From Paracoccaceae bacterium (GTDB taxonomy: Bacteria; Pseudomonadota; Alphaproteobacteria; Rhodobacterales; Rhodobacteraceae), in assembly GCA_019090405.1 (NCBI GenBank), contig JAHRVZ010000093.1, forward strand, positions 1 to 6,065: 6,065 nt of DNA. Reading direction: 5' to 3'. The notes under the pieces were generated by a model. The model saw only the letters and a list, made by a program, of their open reading frames with translations. It made no database searches and had not been told where the DNA came from. Below, in pieces: positions 4,890 through 6,065 of the stretch (its first letter is position 1; every line of letters begins with the position of its first letter). Made by a program: the position numbers and the translations under genes.

Positions 4890-6065
4890 ATGCATAGTCT
4901 GATTGCCGTCATTGCCCTTCTGGCCTTTCTTTACAGCATCCTTGCGGGCCGGATCGAACGCAGCACTGTTTCAGGTCCGATGATTTTTGTTGGTGCCGGG
5001 ATTATTATTGGCCCGCTTGGACTGGATTGGTTTCACGGCCCGGAAACCCGCGACGATCTGCGGTTGATGGCGGATTTGACGCTGGTGATGATCCTGTTCA
5101 GTGATGCGGCAAATGCCAATCTGACCACCTTGAAAAGCCGCATTAAAGTTCCGGCGCGGATGCTGCTTGTTGGTTTGCCCGGCGTGATACTTCTTGGTTT
5201 TGGGGCAGCACTGGTATTGTTTGACGTGTTGACCCTGTTTGAGGCTGCAATTCTTGGCACAATTCTGGCCGCTACGGATGCGGCACTTGGTAAAGCCGTG
5301 GTGACTGATAAACGCCTGCCCGGTTGGATTCGCGAAGGATTGAACGCTGAAAGTGGCCTGAACGATGGGCTATGCGTGCCAATATTGTTTATTTTCATTG
5401 CATTGGCGCTGGAAACGGCTGGCAGGGTCGCACCAGTAATGGTTGTCGTTCAGGAACTTGGGATCGGACTGGTCGTAGGTTTGGGCACCACCTTTGTTGC
5501 CGCACATCTTTTGCGACTGTGTTTGCGACTGGGATGGGTCACCGAAATCTGGAGACAAGTCACCATCGGAGCCTTGGCCCTGGCCTGTTTTTCGATGGCT
5601 CAGGAACTGCACGGCAGCGGCTATATCGCGGCGTTTTCGGGCGGGTTGGTGTTTGGCTATTTGATGCCTGACGACAAACATGACTTTGTGTTGGGCGCCG
5701 AAGGCATTGGCGAAACACTGGCAATGATAACCTGGTTGATGTTCGGAATTTCCGTCGTCGGCGAGGTCATCGGCGCTATGACCTGGCAAATCATTGTTTA
5801 CGCAGTTTTAAGCCTGACAGCCGTACGGATGTTGCCAATTTATCTTTCGCTGTCCGGAACCGGGGCCGCAACAAGGGATAAATTGTTCATAGGCTGGTTT
5901 GGTCCCCGTGGTCTGGCCAGTATCGTGTTCGCTATTATCGTGTTGGATAGCGGATTGCCGGGTGGTCCGTTTATTGCGCTTGTTGTTATCATGACAGTAT
6001 TCCTAAGCCTGATCGCGCATGGCATTACCGCCAAGCCGATGACGGCCTGGTTGCTTAAAAGCGGC
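4890..6065 (+). CDS. CPA1/NhaP-type cation:proton antiporter (3' end cut by window)
   Basis: This is predicted to be an inner-membrane protein exchanging Na+ or K+ for H+, for pH and salt homeostasis. The 392 visible residues open with a hydrophobic helix (about 2-19) and contain roughly a dozen membrane segments. The signatures of the CPA1 core are present: an unwound-helix ATDAALG at 128-134 (T129, D130), and REGLNAESGLNDG at 148-160. The latter contains E154 and the ion-binding N158-D159 pair that marks electroneutral CPA1 exchangers. GPRGLASIVF at 338-347 carries the conserved arginine R340. The frame is open to the last base of the window, so the stop and probably only a short tail are missing. 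No cytoplasmic TrkA-type domain is seen in the visible part. The start at 4890 has AAAAAGG at 7 bases. The transported ion cannot be told from sequence alone. Confidence 0.9.
   Translation, partial: MHSLIAVIALLAFLYSILAGRIERSTVSGPMIFVGAGIIIGPLGLDWFHGPETRDDLRLMADLTLVMILFSDAANANLTTLKSRIKVPARMLLVGLPGVILLGFGAALVLFDVLTLFEAAILGTILAATDAALGKAVVTDKRLPGWIREGLNAESGLNDGLCVPILFIFIALALETAGRVAPVMVVVQELGIGLVVGLGTTFVAAHLLRLCLRLGWVTEIWRQVTIGALALACFSMAQELHGSGYIAAFSGGLVFGYLMPDDKHDFVLGAEGIGETLAMITWLMFGISVVGEVIGAMTWQIIVYAVLSLTAVRMLPIYLSLSGTGAATRDKLFIGWFGPRGLASIVFAIIVLDSGLPGGPFIALVVIMTVFLSLIAHGITAKPMTAWLLKSG

Noticed and set aside
5370..5789. 139-codon open frame on the minus strand
   Set aside because: It is antisense to the clearly conserved antiporter gene, and its histidine- and glutamine-rich translation is typical of a shadow frame.
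1..6065. Absence of AGATCT in the window as evidence of BglII specificity
   Set aside because: I saw no AGATCT, but only one or two would be expected by chance in 6 kb, so the absence is uninformative. GGATCT (about 1885) and GGATCC (about 3293) are present.

Overview
The window looks like chromosomal DNA of an alphaproteobacterium, probably of the Rhodobacterales (Roseobacter-like). This rests on the general look of the ParE, hotdog thioesterase and DUF4177 proteins and on the moderately GC-rich coding style of the core genes. It is a judgement from recognition, not a search. All supported genes lie on the + strand.

Layout from left to right. Bases 1-103 are a short leader with a possible leftward ribosome binding site at the extreme edge. 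Bases 104-2062 encode a complete topoisomerase IV subunit B (parE). Bases 2143-3499 hold a two-gene, visibly AT-richer restriction-modification cassette: an MT-A70-type DNA adenine methyltransferase, followed one base later by a BglII-family restriction endonuclease. Bases 3536-4027 encode a small 4HBT (hotdog) acyl-CoA thioesterase. The 308-base gap at 4028-4335 holds featureless AT-rich DNA and then a symmetric 114-base palindromic structure at 4205-4318. Bases 4336-4818 encode a small DUF4177 protein with a charged, probably disordered tail. Bases 4890-6065 encode a CPA1/NhaP-type cation:proton antiporter that runs off the right edge.

The only genes that clearly work together are the methyltransferase and the endonuclease, which form a compact Type II R-M module. 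It sits just downstream of intact parE and was probably acquired horizontally. The other genes are independent housekeeping or accessory functions.

The least explained element is the structure at 4205-4318. It has a perfect 16-bp outer inverted repeat, a concentric 9-bp inner repeat, and two further dyads placed exactly 32 bases either side of the common centre. It ends 17 bases before the DUF4177 start codon. It could be a MITE-like repeat, a structured 5' leader or a protein-binding site, and the sequence alone does not decide which. I see no CRISPR array, tRNA, rRNA, integrase or transposase gene.
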